Assembly (NCBI GenBank): GCA_944325345.1
Contig: CALUZV010000001.1
Location: forward strand, 186,001 to 250,000
Direction of reading: 5' to 3'
Origin: an uncultured Parabacteroides sp.
GTDB lineage: Bacteria; Bacteroidota; Bacteroidia; Bacteroidales; Tannerellaceae
DNA length: 64,000 nt
A program made the translations under genes and the position numbers. Shown in pieces: positions 19,101 through 27,665 of this stretch. The notes under the pieces are model-generated. The model searched no databases. It was not told the origin of the DNA and worked only from the letters and a program-made list of their open reading frames with translations. Position 1 is the first letter of the stretch, and each line of letters opens with the position of its first letter.

Positions 19101-19108
19101 TATCTTTG
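19101..19108 (+). promoter_or_regulatory. Bacteroidetes -7 element (TATCTTTG) for U32 gene
   Basis: TAnnTTTG on the plus strand, 27 bp ahead of the proposed TTG start. Confidence 0.6.
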
Positions 19109-19134
19109 CCCGCAAAATATCAAACAATACCACT

Positions 19135-20394
19135 TTGGAAGAAAAAGATTTTGAAATTATGGCGCCCGTAGGCTCCTACGAGTCGCTGATGGCGGCCATA
19201 CAAGGCGGAGCCGATTCCGTTTACTTCGGCATCGAAGGCTTGAATATGCGCTCGCGTTCGTCGAACAACTTTACCATCGACGACTTGCGGAAGATTGCTT
19301 CAATCTGCGAAGAGCATGGCTTGAAAAGCTACCTGACGGTCAATACAGTCATTTATGGGGAAGACCTTCCCTTGATGCGCCGTATCATTGATGCCGCGAA
19401 GGAAGCCGGAGTCTCCGCTATCATTGCCGCAGACGTGGCTGCTATGTCGTATGCCAACGAGATTGGGCAGGAAGTCCACCTTTCTACTCAATTAAACATA
19501 TCAAATGCCGAGGCATTGAAATTCTATGCCCGCTTTGCCGATGTCGTCGTCTTGGCCCGCGAACTGAACCTTACACAAGTCCACGAAATCTATCGCCAAA
19601 TCATCGAACAACATATTACAGGTCCGAAAGGCGAACTTATCCGCATCGAAATGTTTGCCCACGGTGCCCTTTGCATGGCTGTTTCAGGGAAATGCTACCT
19701 CAGTTTGCACGAGATGAACGCCTCTGCAAACCGGGGCGCTTGTATGCAAATCTGCCGCCGAGCCTATACGGTGAGAGACAAGGATAGCGATATCGAGCTG
19801 GATATCGAGAACCAATACATCATGTCTCCCAAAGATTTGAAGACTATCCATTTTATGAACAAGATGATGGATGCCGGTGTCCGTGTCTTCAAAATCGAGG
19901 GACGGGCACGAGGTCCGGAGTACGTCCGCATCGTAACGGAATGCTACAAGGAAGCCGTCCGTGCCTACTGCCGAGGCGAATTTACCGAAGAGAAGATAGC
20001 CGACTGGGACGAACGCTTAGCCAAGGTTTTCAACCGTGGCTTCTGGAATGGATATTATTTGGGCCAGCGTTTAGGGGAATGGAGCAGCAAATACGGCTCC
20101 GGCGCTACGAGGCGCAAGGTCTATGTGGCTCGCGGCATCAAATACTTCGACAAGATTGGGGTGGCGGAGTTCGAGATGGAATGCGGTTCGCTCCATGTAG
20201 GCGATGAGATTCTCATTACGGGACCTACGACGGGAGCCGTCATGCAGAAGGTCGAGGAGATCCGAGTCGATTTGAAACCCGTCGAGGAAACGCGGAAAGG
20301 CGAGCGCTTCTCCATCCGCGTCGGCGAGAAAGTCCGCGCTTCGGACAGATTATACAAGATGGAAGTGGTTAATCCCAAGAACGAAATAAATTAA
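19135..20394 (+). CDS. U32 family protein, TrhP/YegQ-like
   Basis: A 419-residue protein of the U32 'peptidase' family. Members of the TrhP branch make 5-hydroxyuridine at the tRNA wobble position rather than cutting proteins. EIMAPVGSYESLMAAIQGGA is the usual start of the barrel. MFAHGALCMAVSGKCYLS and NRGACMQICRRAY carry the conserved cysteines, and MSPKDLKTIHFMNKM, RVFKIEGRARGPEYV and FNRGFWNGYYLG follow as in TrhP. The TTG start is chosen because the first ATG in frame would remove the first beta strand. The thioesterase gene follows at 5 bp, so the two are probably co-transcribed. Confidence 0.85.
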   Translation: MEEKDFEIMAPVGSYESLMAAIQGGADSVYFGIEGLNMRSRSSNNFTIDDLRKIASICEEHGLKSYLTVNTVIYGEDLPLMRRIIDAAKEAGVSAIIAADVAAMSYANEIGQEVHLSTQLNISNAEALKFYARFADVVVLARELNLTQVHEIYRQIIEQHITGPKGELIRIEMFAHGALCMAVSGKCYLSLHEMNASANRGACMQICRRAYTVRDKDSDIELDIENQYIMSPKDLKTIHFMNKMMDAGVRVFKIEGRARGPEYVRIVTECYKEAVRAYCRGEFTEEKIADWDERLAKVFNRGFWNGYYLGQRLGEWSSKYGSGATRRKVYVARGIKYFDKIGVAEFEMECGSLHVGDEILITGPTTGAVMQKVEEIRVDLKPVEETRKGERFSIRVGEKVRASDRLYKMEVVNPKNEIN

Positions 20395-20399
20395 CGCAC

Positions 20400-20798
20400 A
20401 TGAAAGAATATATCTTCAAACTGACCGACAAGGTCCGCGATTACGAATGCGACCTGCAAGGCGTAGTAAACAACTCGAACTACCAGCATTATATGGAGCA
20501 CGCCCGCCACGAGTTCCTCGAATCCGTGGGCGAGAACTTCGGCGCGATGCACGAACGGGGCATGGATGCCTTCGTCTCCAGCGTCCAAATCCAATTCAAG
20601 CATTCCCTCCGGAGCGGCGACCGATACATCTCTTGCCTCAACGTCTATAAGAAAGGGGTCAAGCTGGTCTTCGAGCAAGATATTTATCGCGAGAAAGACG
20701 GGGTGCTCGCCACGCGTGGTGTCGTGGAATCTGTCCTTGTCGAGAATGGAAAACTGACACGAGGTGAATACTTTGATACATTACTTCAGAAGTTATGA
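20400..20798 (+). CDS. Acyl-CoA thioesterase (4HBT hot-dog fold)
   Basis: A 132-residue hot-dog protein of the YbgC/FadM type, which cleaves acyl-CoA or acyl-carrier thioesters. VRDYECDLQGVVNNSNYQHYMEHAR carries the catalytic Asp (normally DxxGHVNN; here DLQGVVNN). The rest (VQIQFKHSLRSGDRYIS and LVFEQDIYREKDGVLATRG) fits the family strands. It lies between the U32 gene and dprA on the same strand. The natural substrate is unknown. Confidence 0.85.
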   Translation: MKEYIFKLTDKVRDYECDLQGVVNNSNYQHYMEHARHEFLESVGENFGAMHERGMDAFVSSVQIQFKHSLRSGDRYISCLNVYKKGVKLVFEQDIYREKDGVLATRGVVESVLVENGKLTRGEYFDTLLQKL

Positions 20799-20841
20799 GT
20801 CATAACAACCTATAACTCATAACTCTCCAAACCTTTTTAAT

Positions 20842-21948
20842 ATGAAAAATTTATCCTATTTCGCTTTATCTTTTGTGCCGGGCATCGGCCCTATCCTTGC
20901 CCGCCAGCTTATCGAAAGAATCGGAAGTGCGGAAGCTATCTTCCAAGAGAAAACCCGGGTGCTGGAGAAGGTGCCCGGCATCGGGCATACGCTTGCCTCG
21001 GAAATCAAACGTCCCGAAGTGCTCCAACGGGCCGAGAAGGAGCTGGAGTTCGTCGAGAAGAACCACATCCGTTGTTTCTTCCTGAACGATGAGGATTATC
21101 CTCGCCGCCTGAAGGAATGTCCGGACGCTCCCCTCATCTTATATTATAAGGGGAATGCCGACTTGGATGCCAAGCATATCCTCAGCATCGTCGGGACGCG
21201 CAAGGCTTCGGAATACGGGCGCACGCTGACCGAGAAACTGGTCGCCGGCATCGCCCTCCGTTTCCCCGACACCTTGATTATTAGCGGACTTGCCTACGGG
21301 ATTGATGTCTATGCCCACCGGAATGCTTTGGCGAACCACTTGCCGACCGTGGCTGTCCTCGCGCACGGACTGGACAGAATCTATCCGGCTGCGCACCGAA
21401 GCACGGCGGTCGAGATGTTGGGCAACGGCGGATTATTGACCGACTTCCCCAGCGGCATCTTCCCCGACCGTCCGAACTTCCTGAGCCGGAACCGCATCAT
21501 CGCCGGCCTCGCGGACGCTACCATCGTGGTCGAATCCCGAGAGACGGGAGGCTCGTTGGTTACGGCCGACCTCGCTATCTCGTATTCCCGCGAGGTCTTT
21601 ACCTTCCCCGGCCGGACATACGACCTGAATTCCAAGGGTTGCAACAACTTAATCCGGGCAAACAAGGCGGCGCTCATCACCTCTGCCGACGATTTGATTG
21701 AATCCCTCGGCTGGAATACCCGCTACGAGAAGAAAGCCGAGAGCCAGCAAACCGAACTCTTCTTCGCCGCCACGCCCGAGCAAGAAAAAGTGCTCCAGCT
21801 ACTGAAAACAGAAGGTGAAAAGCATATCAACGAGATTGCCCTCCGCCTTTCGATGCCCATCCAGCAGTTGAGCACCCTGCTTTTCGAGTTGGAAATGAAC
21901 GGTTCGGTGAAAACCCTTCCCGGCAATGTTTACCGCCTCAAGAATTAA
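20842..21948 (+). CDS. dprA: DNA-processing protein DprA
   Basis: A 368-residue single-strand DNA-binding protein that loads RecA on incoming DNA during transformation. The N-terminus has a helix-hairpin-helix-like region ([26 protein letters not shown]). The Rossmann-like core has [76 protein letters not shown] and [17 protein letters not shown]. The C-terminal winged-helix DML1-like part is present ([19 protein letters not shown]). Length is normal. Its stop overlaps the stop of the opposing propeller gene by four bases. Confidence 0.95.
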   Translation: MKNLSYFALSFVPGIGPILARQLIERIGSAEAIFQEKTRVLEKVPGIGHTLASEIKRPEVLQRAEKELEFVEKNHIRCFFLNDEDYPRRLKECPDAPLILYYKGNADLDAKHILSIVGTRKASEYGRTLTEKLVAGIALRFPDTLIISGLAYGIDVYAHRNALANHLPTVAVLAHGLDRIYPAAHRSTAVEMLGNGGLLTDFPSGIFPDRPNFLSRNRIIAGLADATIVVESRETGGSLVTADLAISYSREVFTFPGRTYDLNSKGCNNLIRANKAALITSADDLIESLGWNTRYEKKAESQQTELFFAATPEQEKVLQLLKTEGEKHINEIALRLSMPIQQLSTLLFELEMNGSVKTLPGNVYRLKN

Positions 21949-22865
21949 TCCGCGCCGAGGCGATAGCTGACGAACGCTATCCTCCGGCTGTCCGGCGCCC
22001 AGGAATTGACGTTAATCGTCCCTTGTCCGCCGAAGAGACTGACCAAAGTACGCGGCTCACCGCCTTCAGCCGGCATGATGCGCAACTCGACATGCTTGTT
22101 CGCCAGGTGCTCGTCGGGTTTCAGGTCGCCTTTCTTATAGGTTATGAAGACGACTTGCTTGCCATCGGGGGAAACATGAGGGAACCACGAGTTGCGTGTC
22201 TCGTCGAATGTCATCTGCGTCTGCTCGCTCCCGTCTGCCTTCATGCGCCATACTTGCATCAACCCGCTGCGGACGGAATTGAACCAGATGTATTGGCCGC
22301 AGGGCGAATACTCCGGACCATCGTCGAGACCTTCGGCAGTGGTGAGCCGCACTTCCTCGCCGCCCTCTGCGGGGATAACATAGACATCGAAGTTGCCTTT
22401 ACGCGCCGCGCAATAGGCGAGTTGCTTCCCATCGGGGCTCCAGCCATGCAAATAGCTCGGGGCGAGCGGCGTGATGAGGCGCGGGGCATCCGTCCCGGCA
22501 AGGGGCAAGGTATAGACGCGCGACTGGCCGTCCTCCTTCGTCCCGTGGCTGATGGCGATTTGCCGGCCATCGGGCGCGAGGACATGGTCGTTGTTGCAAC
22601 GCACGGCAAATCCCGTATTGATTTCCTCCGGCTCGCCGGGTTGGTCGGGCGAGAGGCGGAAGAGGTGTCCGCCGCTGTTATAGACGAGCCACTGGCCGTC
22701 GTGCGTCCAGTTGGGGGCTTCGATGAGGTAGGGAAACTCCCGGACGACGGTCCGCTGCCCGCTGGAGACATCCAAGATTTCCAAGACACTGGTTACTTTT
22801 TGGGCGTATGCCGGGGCAAAACCAAGCAATACGCAGAGAAGAATAAAGAAGCTGTTGTTTTTCAT
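21945..22865 (-). CDS. TolB-like WD40/PD40 beta-propeller protein, secreted
   Basis: A 306-residue periplasmic propeller. [22 protein letters not shown] is a clear signal peptide, so the start was placed there rather than 20 codons upstream. PD40 repeats are easy to see: [79 protein letters not shown] and [16 protein letters not shown]. It lacks the N-terminal domain of true TolB, so it is more likely a binding or enzyme-associated propeller of unknown role. A repeat array lies immediately upstream of its start. Confidence 0.85.
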   Translation of the reverse strand: MKNNSFFILLCVLLGFAPAYAQKVTSVLEILDVSSGQRTVVREFPYLIEAPNWTHDGQWLVYNSGGHLFRLSPDQPGEPEEINTGFAVRCNNDHVLAPDGRQIAISHGTKEDGQSRVYTLPLAGTDAPRLITPLAPSYLHGWSPDGKQLAYCAARKGNFDVYVIPAEGGEEVRLTTAEGLDDGPEYSPCGQYIWFNSVRSGLMQVWRMKADGSEQTQMTFDETRNSWFPHVSPDGKQVVFITYKKGDLKPDEHLANKHVELRIMPAEGGEPRTLVSLFGGQGTINVNSWAPDSRRIAFVSYRLGAD

Positions 22866-22906
22866 GTTTATCTGATATTTAAAATTAAAATCCATCCTTG
22901 TTTCCG

Positions 22907-23135
22907 GCTTCCTTTCGGCCGACAAGTCGCCAGCGACGGCGGCTCTAATCCCATTTCGCGAGAAAAGTTGCTAGAGCCCCGGGATCTAGCATCCTTTCGC
23001 GAGAAAAGTTGCCAGAGCCCCGGGATCTGGCGTCCTTTCGCGAGAAAAGTTGTCAGAGCCGCAGGCTCTAGCGTCCTTTCGCGAGAAAAGTTACTAGAGC
23101 CCCAGGCTCTGGCTACTCGTCGAGCGAAAGGACGC
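22907..23135. repeat. 41-bp tandem palindromic array with inverted ends
   Basis: Units start at 22913, 22954, 22995, 23036 and 23077, exactly 41 bp apart. The last four share the 16-base core TTTCGCGAGAAAAGTT. The rest of each unit is a palindrome whose arms change together: GCTAGA/TCTAGC, GCCAGA/TCTGGC, AGAGCC/GGCTCT. The outermost 25 bases on each side are imperfect inverted copies of each other (TCCTTTCGGCCGAC on the left and the complement of GTCGAGCGAAAGGA on the right). It fills the gap between rubrerythrin and the propeller gene, both leftward, and codes for nothing. Confidence 0.85.
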
Positions 23136-23188
23136 AAAAAACGCCGTATCCGGAGGCAAATTTACATTTTCCAACCCAGATACGGCGT
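23135..23188 (-). terminator. Terminator of rubrerythrin
   Basis: On the minus strand ACGCCGTATC pairs with GATACGGCGT, followed by six T. It ends the leftward rubrerythrin transcript just before the 41-bp array. Confidence 0.8.
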
Positions 23189-23203
23189 CTTCACACCCTA
23201 AAT

Positions 23204-23219
23204 TGTTCCACGCGGAACA
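23204..23219. promoter_or_regulatory. Near-parS palindrome
   Basis: TGTTCCACGCGGAACA differs from the symmetrical parS variant TGTTCCACGTGGAACA by one central base. It may be a weak ParB site, or simply an inverted repeat at the rubrerythrin 3' end. Confidence 0.35.
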
Positions 23220-23235
23220 ATTTTACTTACGCCGA

Positions 23236-23814
23236 TTAATAGTTCTGCTTCATCGGCTCGAAGAATGCCTGCGGATGCAAGCAAGCCGGGCACTTCAGCG
23301 GAGCTTTTGTCGATTCAATCACGAAACCGCAGTTGCGGCACTGCCAGAGGATAGCTTCTTCGCGCTCGAAGACCTTGCCAGCCTCGACGCGGGCGAGCAA
23401 CGCACGGTAACGCTTCTCGTGCTCGGCCTCGACCTTGGCAATCATGCGGAACGCAGTGGCAATTTCGGTGAAACCTTCTTCGTCGGCAACCTTGGCAAAT
23501 TCCGGATAGAGCTCGACCCACTCTTCGTTTTCCCCGGCGGCAGCGGCAGCGAGGTTTTCCTTCGTCGTCGAGATGATGCCGGCGGGATAAGCAGCGGTGA
23601 TTTCAACCATGCCCCCCTCCAGGAATTTGAAGAAACGCTTGGCGTGTTCCTTTTCCTGCTCGGCAGTCTCGAGGAAGATGGCAGCGATTTGTTCGTACCC
23701 TTCCTTCTTGGCAACGCTTGCAAAATACGTGTAACGGCCTCTGGCCTGAGATTCTCCTGCGAAAGATTTCAACAAATTTTGTTCAGTCTTCGTTCCTTTG
23801 ATGCTTTTTTCCAT
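23236..23814 (-). CDS. rbr: Rubrerythrin
   Basis: A 192-residue cytoplasmic peroxidase that protects anaerobes from hydrogen peroxide. The ferritin-like part (residues 1-145) has two ExxH-type motifs for the diiron site ([48 protein letters not shown]). The C-terminal rubredoxin-like part has WQCRNCGFV and [11 protein letters not shown] for one iron. Length is normal. It has its own promoter upstream and a strong terminator downstream, so it is a single-gene unit. Confidence 0.96.
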   Translation of the reverse strand: MEKSIKGTKTEQNLLKSFAGESQARGRYTYFASVAKKEGYEQIAAIFLETAEQEKEHAKRFFKFLEGGMVEITAAYPAGIISTTKENLAAAAAGENEEWVELYPEFAKVADEEGFTEIATAFRMIAKVEAEHEKRYRALLARVEAGKVFEREEAILWQCRNCGFVIESTKAPLKCPACLHPQAFFEPMKQNY

Positions 23815-23861
23815 AAACGCTAATTTTAGATGTAAATAAATAGATTTGTTTATTGAACATA

Positions 23862-23869
23862 CAAAAGTA
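23862..23869 (-). promoter_or_regulatory. Bacteroidetes -7 element (TACTTTTG) for rubrerythrin
   Basis: TAnnTTTG on the minus strand, 48 bp ahead of the rubrerythrin start. Confidence 0.6.
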
Positions 23870-23937
23870 GTCTTTTGTTTCCGGCTAAGCCAAATTTATT
23901 TCAACGATAATTTTTATCCGGCGATAGAAGAAATTTA

Positions 23938-23945
23938 TACCTTTG
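23938..23945 (+). promoter_or_regulatory. Bacteroidetes -7 element (TACCTTTG) for SulP gene
   Basis: Perfect TAnnTTTG, 42 bp ahead of the SulP start and divergent from the rubrerythrin promoter. Confidence 0.6.
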
Positions 23946-23986
23946 CAGCCTTTTTAAAACATTGCAGATTGAAATAGCAGACAGAA

Positions 23987-25669
23987 ATGAAAAAGACGTT
24001 CGACTTTCAGCCCAAATTATTCTCGGCGCTGAAGACTTATTCCAAAGAGAAATTCATGACAGACCTGATGGCGGGCATCATCGTGGGCATCGTCGCCCTG
24101 CCGCTGGCCATTGCATTCGGTATCGCCTCGGGCGTGAGTCCCGAAAAGGGTTTGATTACCGCCATCATCGGCGGATTCGTGGTTTCGCTGCTCGGCGGCA
24201 GCTCCATCCAGATCGGAGGGCCGACGGGAGCCTTTATTATTATTGTATATGGCATCATCCAGAACTTCGGGCTCGAGGGACTGGCCATCGCGACGGTCGT
24301 GGCGGGCATCCTGCTGGTCGTCATGGGCGCGCTGAAGCTGGGGACGGTCATCAAGTTCATCCCCTACCCCATCGTCGTCGGCTTCACGAGCGGAATCGCC
24401 CTGACGATTTTCACGACGCAAATCAAAGACCTCTTCGGGCTGACGATGGACAAGGTGCCGGCGGATTTCATCTCGAAATGGATTGCCTACATCGGGGCTT
24501 TTCCGACGGTCAACTGGCTATCGACGGCTGTCGGACTGCTGAGCATCGTCATCATTGTCCTGACCCCGAAGTTTTCGAAGCGGGTGCCCGGTTCGCTGGT
24601 GGCTATCATTGTGATGACGGTGGCAGTCTATGTGGGGCGGACGTATTTCAACCTCACCGGCATCGAAACCATCGGCGACCGCTTTACCATCCAGGCCGCC
24701 ATGCCCCAGCCCGCGCCGATTAAGTTTGATATGGAGATGATAAACCTCCTTCTCCCCTCTGCCTTTACGATAGCCATCCTGGGCGCCATCGAATCCTTGC
24801 TCTCGGCGACTGTGGCAGATGGTGTTACGGGCGACAAGCATAATTCCAATACCGAATTGATTGCCCAAGGTGCGGCGAATATCGTAGTCCCCCTCTTCGG
24901 CGGTATCCCCGTAACCGGAGCCATCGCCCGCACGATGACGAACATCAACAATGGCGGGAAAACGCCTGTCGCCGGTATTGTGCACGCCGTTGTCCTCCTG
25001 CTCATCCTGCTTTTCCTCGGGCCGCTGACGAAACACATCCCGATGGCTTGCCTCGCAGGAGTTTTGGTCATCGTGTCCTACAACATGAGCCAGTGGAGGA
25101 CATTCCGTTCACTGATGAAGAACCCGAAGAGCGACGTGTCGGTGCTGATAGCGACCTTCCTCCTGACCGTTATCTTCGACTTGACGATTGCCATCGAAAT
25201 TGGACTCTTGATAGCGATGTTCCTCTTCATGAAACGTGTCGCCGAGACGACGCAGGTCTCCGTTACGCGCGATGAAATCGACCTCTCCGACGAAGGCGAA
25301 ATCCATCACGACGAGGAGAAGCTGAACCTCCCGCCGAGCGTCGAAGTCTATGAAATCGACGGCCCCTTCTTCTTCGGCATCGCCAACAAGTTCGACGACA
25401 TCATGAACCGCATGGGCGACAAACCCCGCATCCGCATCATCCGAATGCGCAAAGTCCCCTTCATGGATTCCACCGGCCTGCACAACCTCGAGAGCCTCGT
25501 CCGCATGTCGCACTCCGAGCATATCCACATCATCCTCTCGGGCGTCAACGACCGCGTGCGCGCCGTCCTGCAGAAATCCGGCTTCGAGACACAGCTCGGC
25601 GCGGAAAACGTCTGCAGCAACATCAACGAGGCGGTGGCGAAGGCGTGGGAGCTTTCCGCGCGGCCGTAA
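23987..25669 (+). CDS. SulP family anion transporter with STAS domain
   Basis: A 560-residue inner-membrane anion transporter. About twelve to fourteen hydrophobic segments precede a C-terminal STAS domain (from about residue 440; VEVYEIDGPFFFGIANKF, VPFMDSTGLHNLESLV). Family marks include LPLAIAFGIASGVSPEKGL, GSSIQIGGPTGAFIIIVYGI and NTELIAQGAANIVVPLFGGIPVTGAIARTM in separate helices. Bacterial SulP proteins carry sulfate, bicarbonate or dicarboxylates; which one applies here is open. It stands alone with its own promoter. Confidence 0.93.
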   Translation: MKKTFDFQPKLFSALKTYSKEKFMTDLMAGIIVGIVALPLAIAFGIASGVSPEKGLITAIIGGFVVSLLGGSSIQIGGPTGAFIIIVYGIIQNFGLEGLAIATVVAGILLVVMGALKLGTVIKFIPYPIVVGFTSGIALTIFTTQIKDLFGLTMDKVPADFISKWIAYIGAFPTVNWLSTAVGLLSIVIIVLTPKFSKRVPGSLVAIIVMTVAVYVGRTYFNLTGIETIGDRFTIQAAMPQPAPIKFDMEMINLLLPSAFTIAILGAIESLLSATVADGVTGDKHNSNTELIAQGAANIVVPLFGGIPVTGAIARTMTNINNGGKTPVAGIVHAVVLLLILLFLGPLTKHIPMACLAGVLVIVSYNMSQWRTFRSLMKNPKSDVSVLIATFLLTVIFDLTIAIEIGLLIAMFLFMKRVAETTQVSVTRDEIDLSDEGEIHHDEEKLNLPPSVEVYEIDGPFFFGIANKFDDIMNRMGDKPRIRIIRMRKVPFMDSTGLHNLESLVRMSHSEHIHIILSGVNDRVRAVLQKSGFETQLGAENVCSNINEAVAKAWELSARP

Positions 25670-25717
25670 TCCGGCTTCAAAAATCCATTTTCAGAACTAC
25701 AAGAGCAAAAACTTTAC

Positions 25718-25725
25718 TACTTTTG
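25718..25725 (+). promoter_or_regulatory. Bacteroidetes -7 element (TACTTTTG) for T9SS cargo gene
   Basis: TAnnTTTG, 51 bp ahead of the ATG of the beta-helix protein. Confidence 0.6.
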
Positions 25726-25775
25726 TTCTGAATTTTATTTTTCAAATCAGTATTAATCTTCAAAACACAATTATC

Positions 25776-27167
25776 ATGAAAAAGAAAATCTTTACATCGA
25801 TGATGATGGCGTGCTTATTACCAATAGGCGGATGGGCAGAGGTAGAAACCGATTCAGTTGCCGTCGTAACAGGCGCCCTGGATTTCACAAAAGCAGATTC
25901 TTTGCCAACCGGCGAAGGCTTCACATGGGCAAACGACACGTTAAAGCTCTCGGATCTCAACATCGAAGCGGAAAATGAGAATGGAATCGTATTGCCGGAC
26001 GGGGCAACAATTGTCCTGAGTGGCAACAACACGATTAACTTCAAACACACCATGCAGGATACGGGAGCAGCCATCAAGGGCATCGGCTCGTTGGCTTTTA
26101 CGGGCGACGGGACGCTGAATATCAACAGTAGCTATGAAGCTATCAATGCAGCCGGAGACTTGAAGATAAACGGAGGAAAGATGGAGATTGAGACGACGGG
26201 GGAAAGTAGCGATGGCAGCATTACTTCCCCAACCTTGCTTTCCATCAACAACAGCGAAATTAATTTGAATGCAATAGAAGACGACGGTATCTTTGTGTAC
26301 AACGGAACTGTTGAGATAAACAAAAGCACACTCAATATACACGCGACAGAAGAAGAAGGCATCGTATGCAACAACGCGACCATCAGTAACGACAGCCATG
26401 TCTATCTCTACTCCGGAGCCAAAGAAGCTTTTGAACCAAGTACGTTAAGCATATCGGATAGCTATGTAGAACTATTCGCCGACAACGAGCCATATAAATA
26501 CCAATCCTTGTATCGCAATGCCATCGTTACAGGCATTACAAACAGTACCTTTAAAGCTTTGGGGCAAGGCAACGAGAGTGCATTGAGAGAAGGAGAACAA
26601 GCAGATTCTACCGTCATAAAGATGCAAAGCGTATCGAATAGCTGGGTCGAAGGCTATGCTCCGATAGAGATTGAAACCGTAAATAATTCTTTCGTCCGCA
26701 CGATTTCTCCCGAAGCAACGACAAATGCTGTTCACGGCGAATATACCTTGCCCGCCAGCATCGAAATCGCCGAGGGCGAAGAGCTTATCATCTCCGAGAA
26801 TGCCACGCTCACCGTTCCTTCCGGCCTGACGCTAACCAACAACGGTACGGCTACTAACGAAGGTACGCTGCATATCAAAGCCGGTGGTGCTTTGGAAAGC
26901 TCTACCTCTATTGAAGGTATCATTATCGACGATAACCAGATGGTCGGCACCGAAACTATCGAAGCCCAATCTACCCGCATCTATTCCGCCGAGGGCAAAA
27001 TCATCGTCATCGCCTCGCAGCCTACGGATGTCCAGATTATCTCGATGACTGGCGCTGTCGTAGCCTCGGCTAACGTGAGCGGGCAGCAGGAATTCGCAAA
27101 TCTGGCCAGCGGTGTTTACATCGTCCGTGCCGGTGAAGAAATAGTGAAACTCAACGTCGCTCATTGA
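25776..27167 (+). CDS. Secreted beta-helix protein with T9SS C-terminal domain
   Basis: A 463-residue exported protein. A signal peptide (MKKKIFTSMMMACLLPIGGWA) precedes right-handed beta-helix repeats (residues 50-330; IKGIGSLAFTGDGTLNI, LSINNSEINLNAIEDDGIF, VEINKSTLNIHATEEEGIV) that resemble the carbohydrate-binding Cthe_2159/DUF4353 family. A short low-complexity linker leads to a C-terminal 65 residues (RIYSAEGKIIVIAS; VQIISMTGAVVAS; LASGVYIVRAGEEIVKLNV) that match type A T9SS sorting domains. It is therefore probably carried to the cell surface by type IX secretion. Its 3' end overlaps the opposing crcB stop by 7 bp. The ligand is unknown. Confidence 0.82.
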   Translation: MKKKIFTSMMMACLLPIGGWAEVETDSVAVVTGALDFTKADSLPTGEGFTWANDTLKLSDLNIEAENENGIVLPDGATIVLSGNNTINFKHTMQDTGAAIKGIGSLAFTGDGTLNINSSYEAINAAGDLKINGGKMEIETTGESSDGSITSPTLLSINNSEINLNAIEDDGIFVYNGTVEINKSTLNIHATEEEGIVCNNATISNDSHVYLYSGAKEAFEPSTLSISDSYVELFADNEPYKYQSLYRNAIVTGITNSTFKALGQGNESALREGEQADSTVIKMQSVSNSWVEGYAPIEIETVNNSFVRTISPEATTNAVHGEYTLPASIEIAEGEELIISENATLTVPSGLTLTNNGTATNEGTLHIKAGGALESSTSIEGIIIDDNQMVGTETIEAQSTRIYSAEGKIIVIASQPTDVQIISMTGAVVASANVSGQQEFANLASGVYIVRAGEEIVKLNVAH

Positions 27168-27538
27168 CGCATCACCAGTGCGTATCCCGCATACACCGCC
27201 ACCAATCCCACCATCAGGCTCAGCCCTGCATAGGCGGCGAATGCGAGGATACGCCCGCCCGTCAGCATGAGGTGGCTCTCGTAGATAAACGTCGAGAAGG
27301 TTGTGAAGCCTCCACAGAAGCCCACAGTCAGGAAGACGCGCAGGTCTGCGCCGAGCCACCCGTAGCGGGCGAACAGCCCGTTCAGCAAACCAATGCCTAA
27401 GCAACCGAGTATATTGACGCAGAACGTCCCCCAAGGGAACAGCATATTCACATTCGCCTGGACCAGCGACGACAGCAAGTAGCGCGCCACCCCGCCCAGG
27501 AAGCTCCCCATACCTATTAATAATAATGTACGCAACAT
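27161..27538 (-). CDS. crcB: Fluoride ion channel CrcB/Fluc
   Basis: A 125-residue membrane protein that lets fluoride leave the cell. Four hydrophobic segments are present. GSFLGGVARYLLSS, FPWGTFCVNILGCLGIGLLNGLF and LTVGFCGGFTTFSTFIYE are the family signatures, including the Asn and the Phe-rich track that line the pore. The start MLRTLLLIGMG was chosen because an upstream in-frame Met would add a non-hydrophobic tail. A promoter lies directly upstream. No fluoride riboswitch fold is evident in the short leader. Confidence 0.94.
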   Translation of the reverse strand: MLRTLLLIGMGSFLGGVARYLLSSLVQANVNMLFPWGTFCVNILGCLGIGLLNGLFARYGWLGADLRVFLTVGFCGGFTTFSTFIYESHLMLTGGRILAFAAYAGLSLMVGLVAVYAGYALVMRQ

Positions 27539-27558
27539 GGTGTCTAATTTAGCGGGCG

Positions 27559-27566
27559 CAAAAGTA
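27559..27566 (-). promoter_or_regulatory. Bacteroidetes -7 element (TACTTTTG) for crcB
   Basis: TAnnTTTG on the minus strand, 28 bp ahead of the chosen crcB start. Confidence 0.5.
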
Positions 27567-27665
27567 AGCAAAAGCGGACAAGAAACGAAAAGTTTGCCTT
27601 TTCTTCACACCGTTGCAACATCCTTGTCCTACTTTTACCGCAAAAACTAACACACGAAAGACATC

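Noticed and set aside
22023..23201. Long open frame on the plus strand opposite the TolB-like propeller
   Set aside because: It runs through the antisense of a gene with clear PD40 repeats and through the 41-bp array; its peptide matches no family and is rich in shadow-type residues.
27539..27665. Fluoride riboswitch for crcB
   Set aside because: The leader after the -7 box is too short for the fluoride aptamer.
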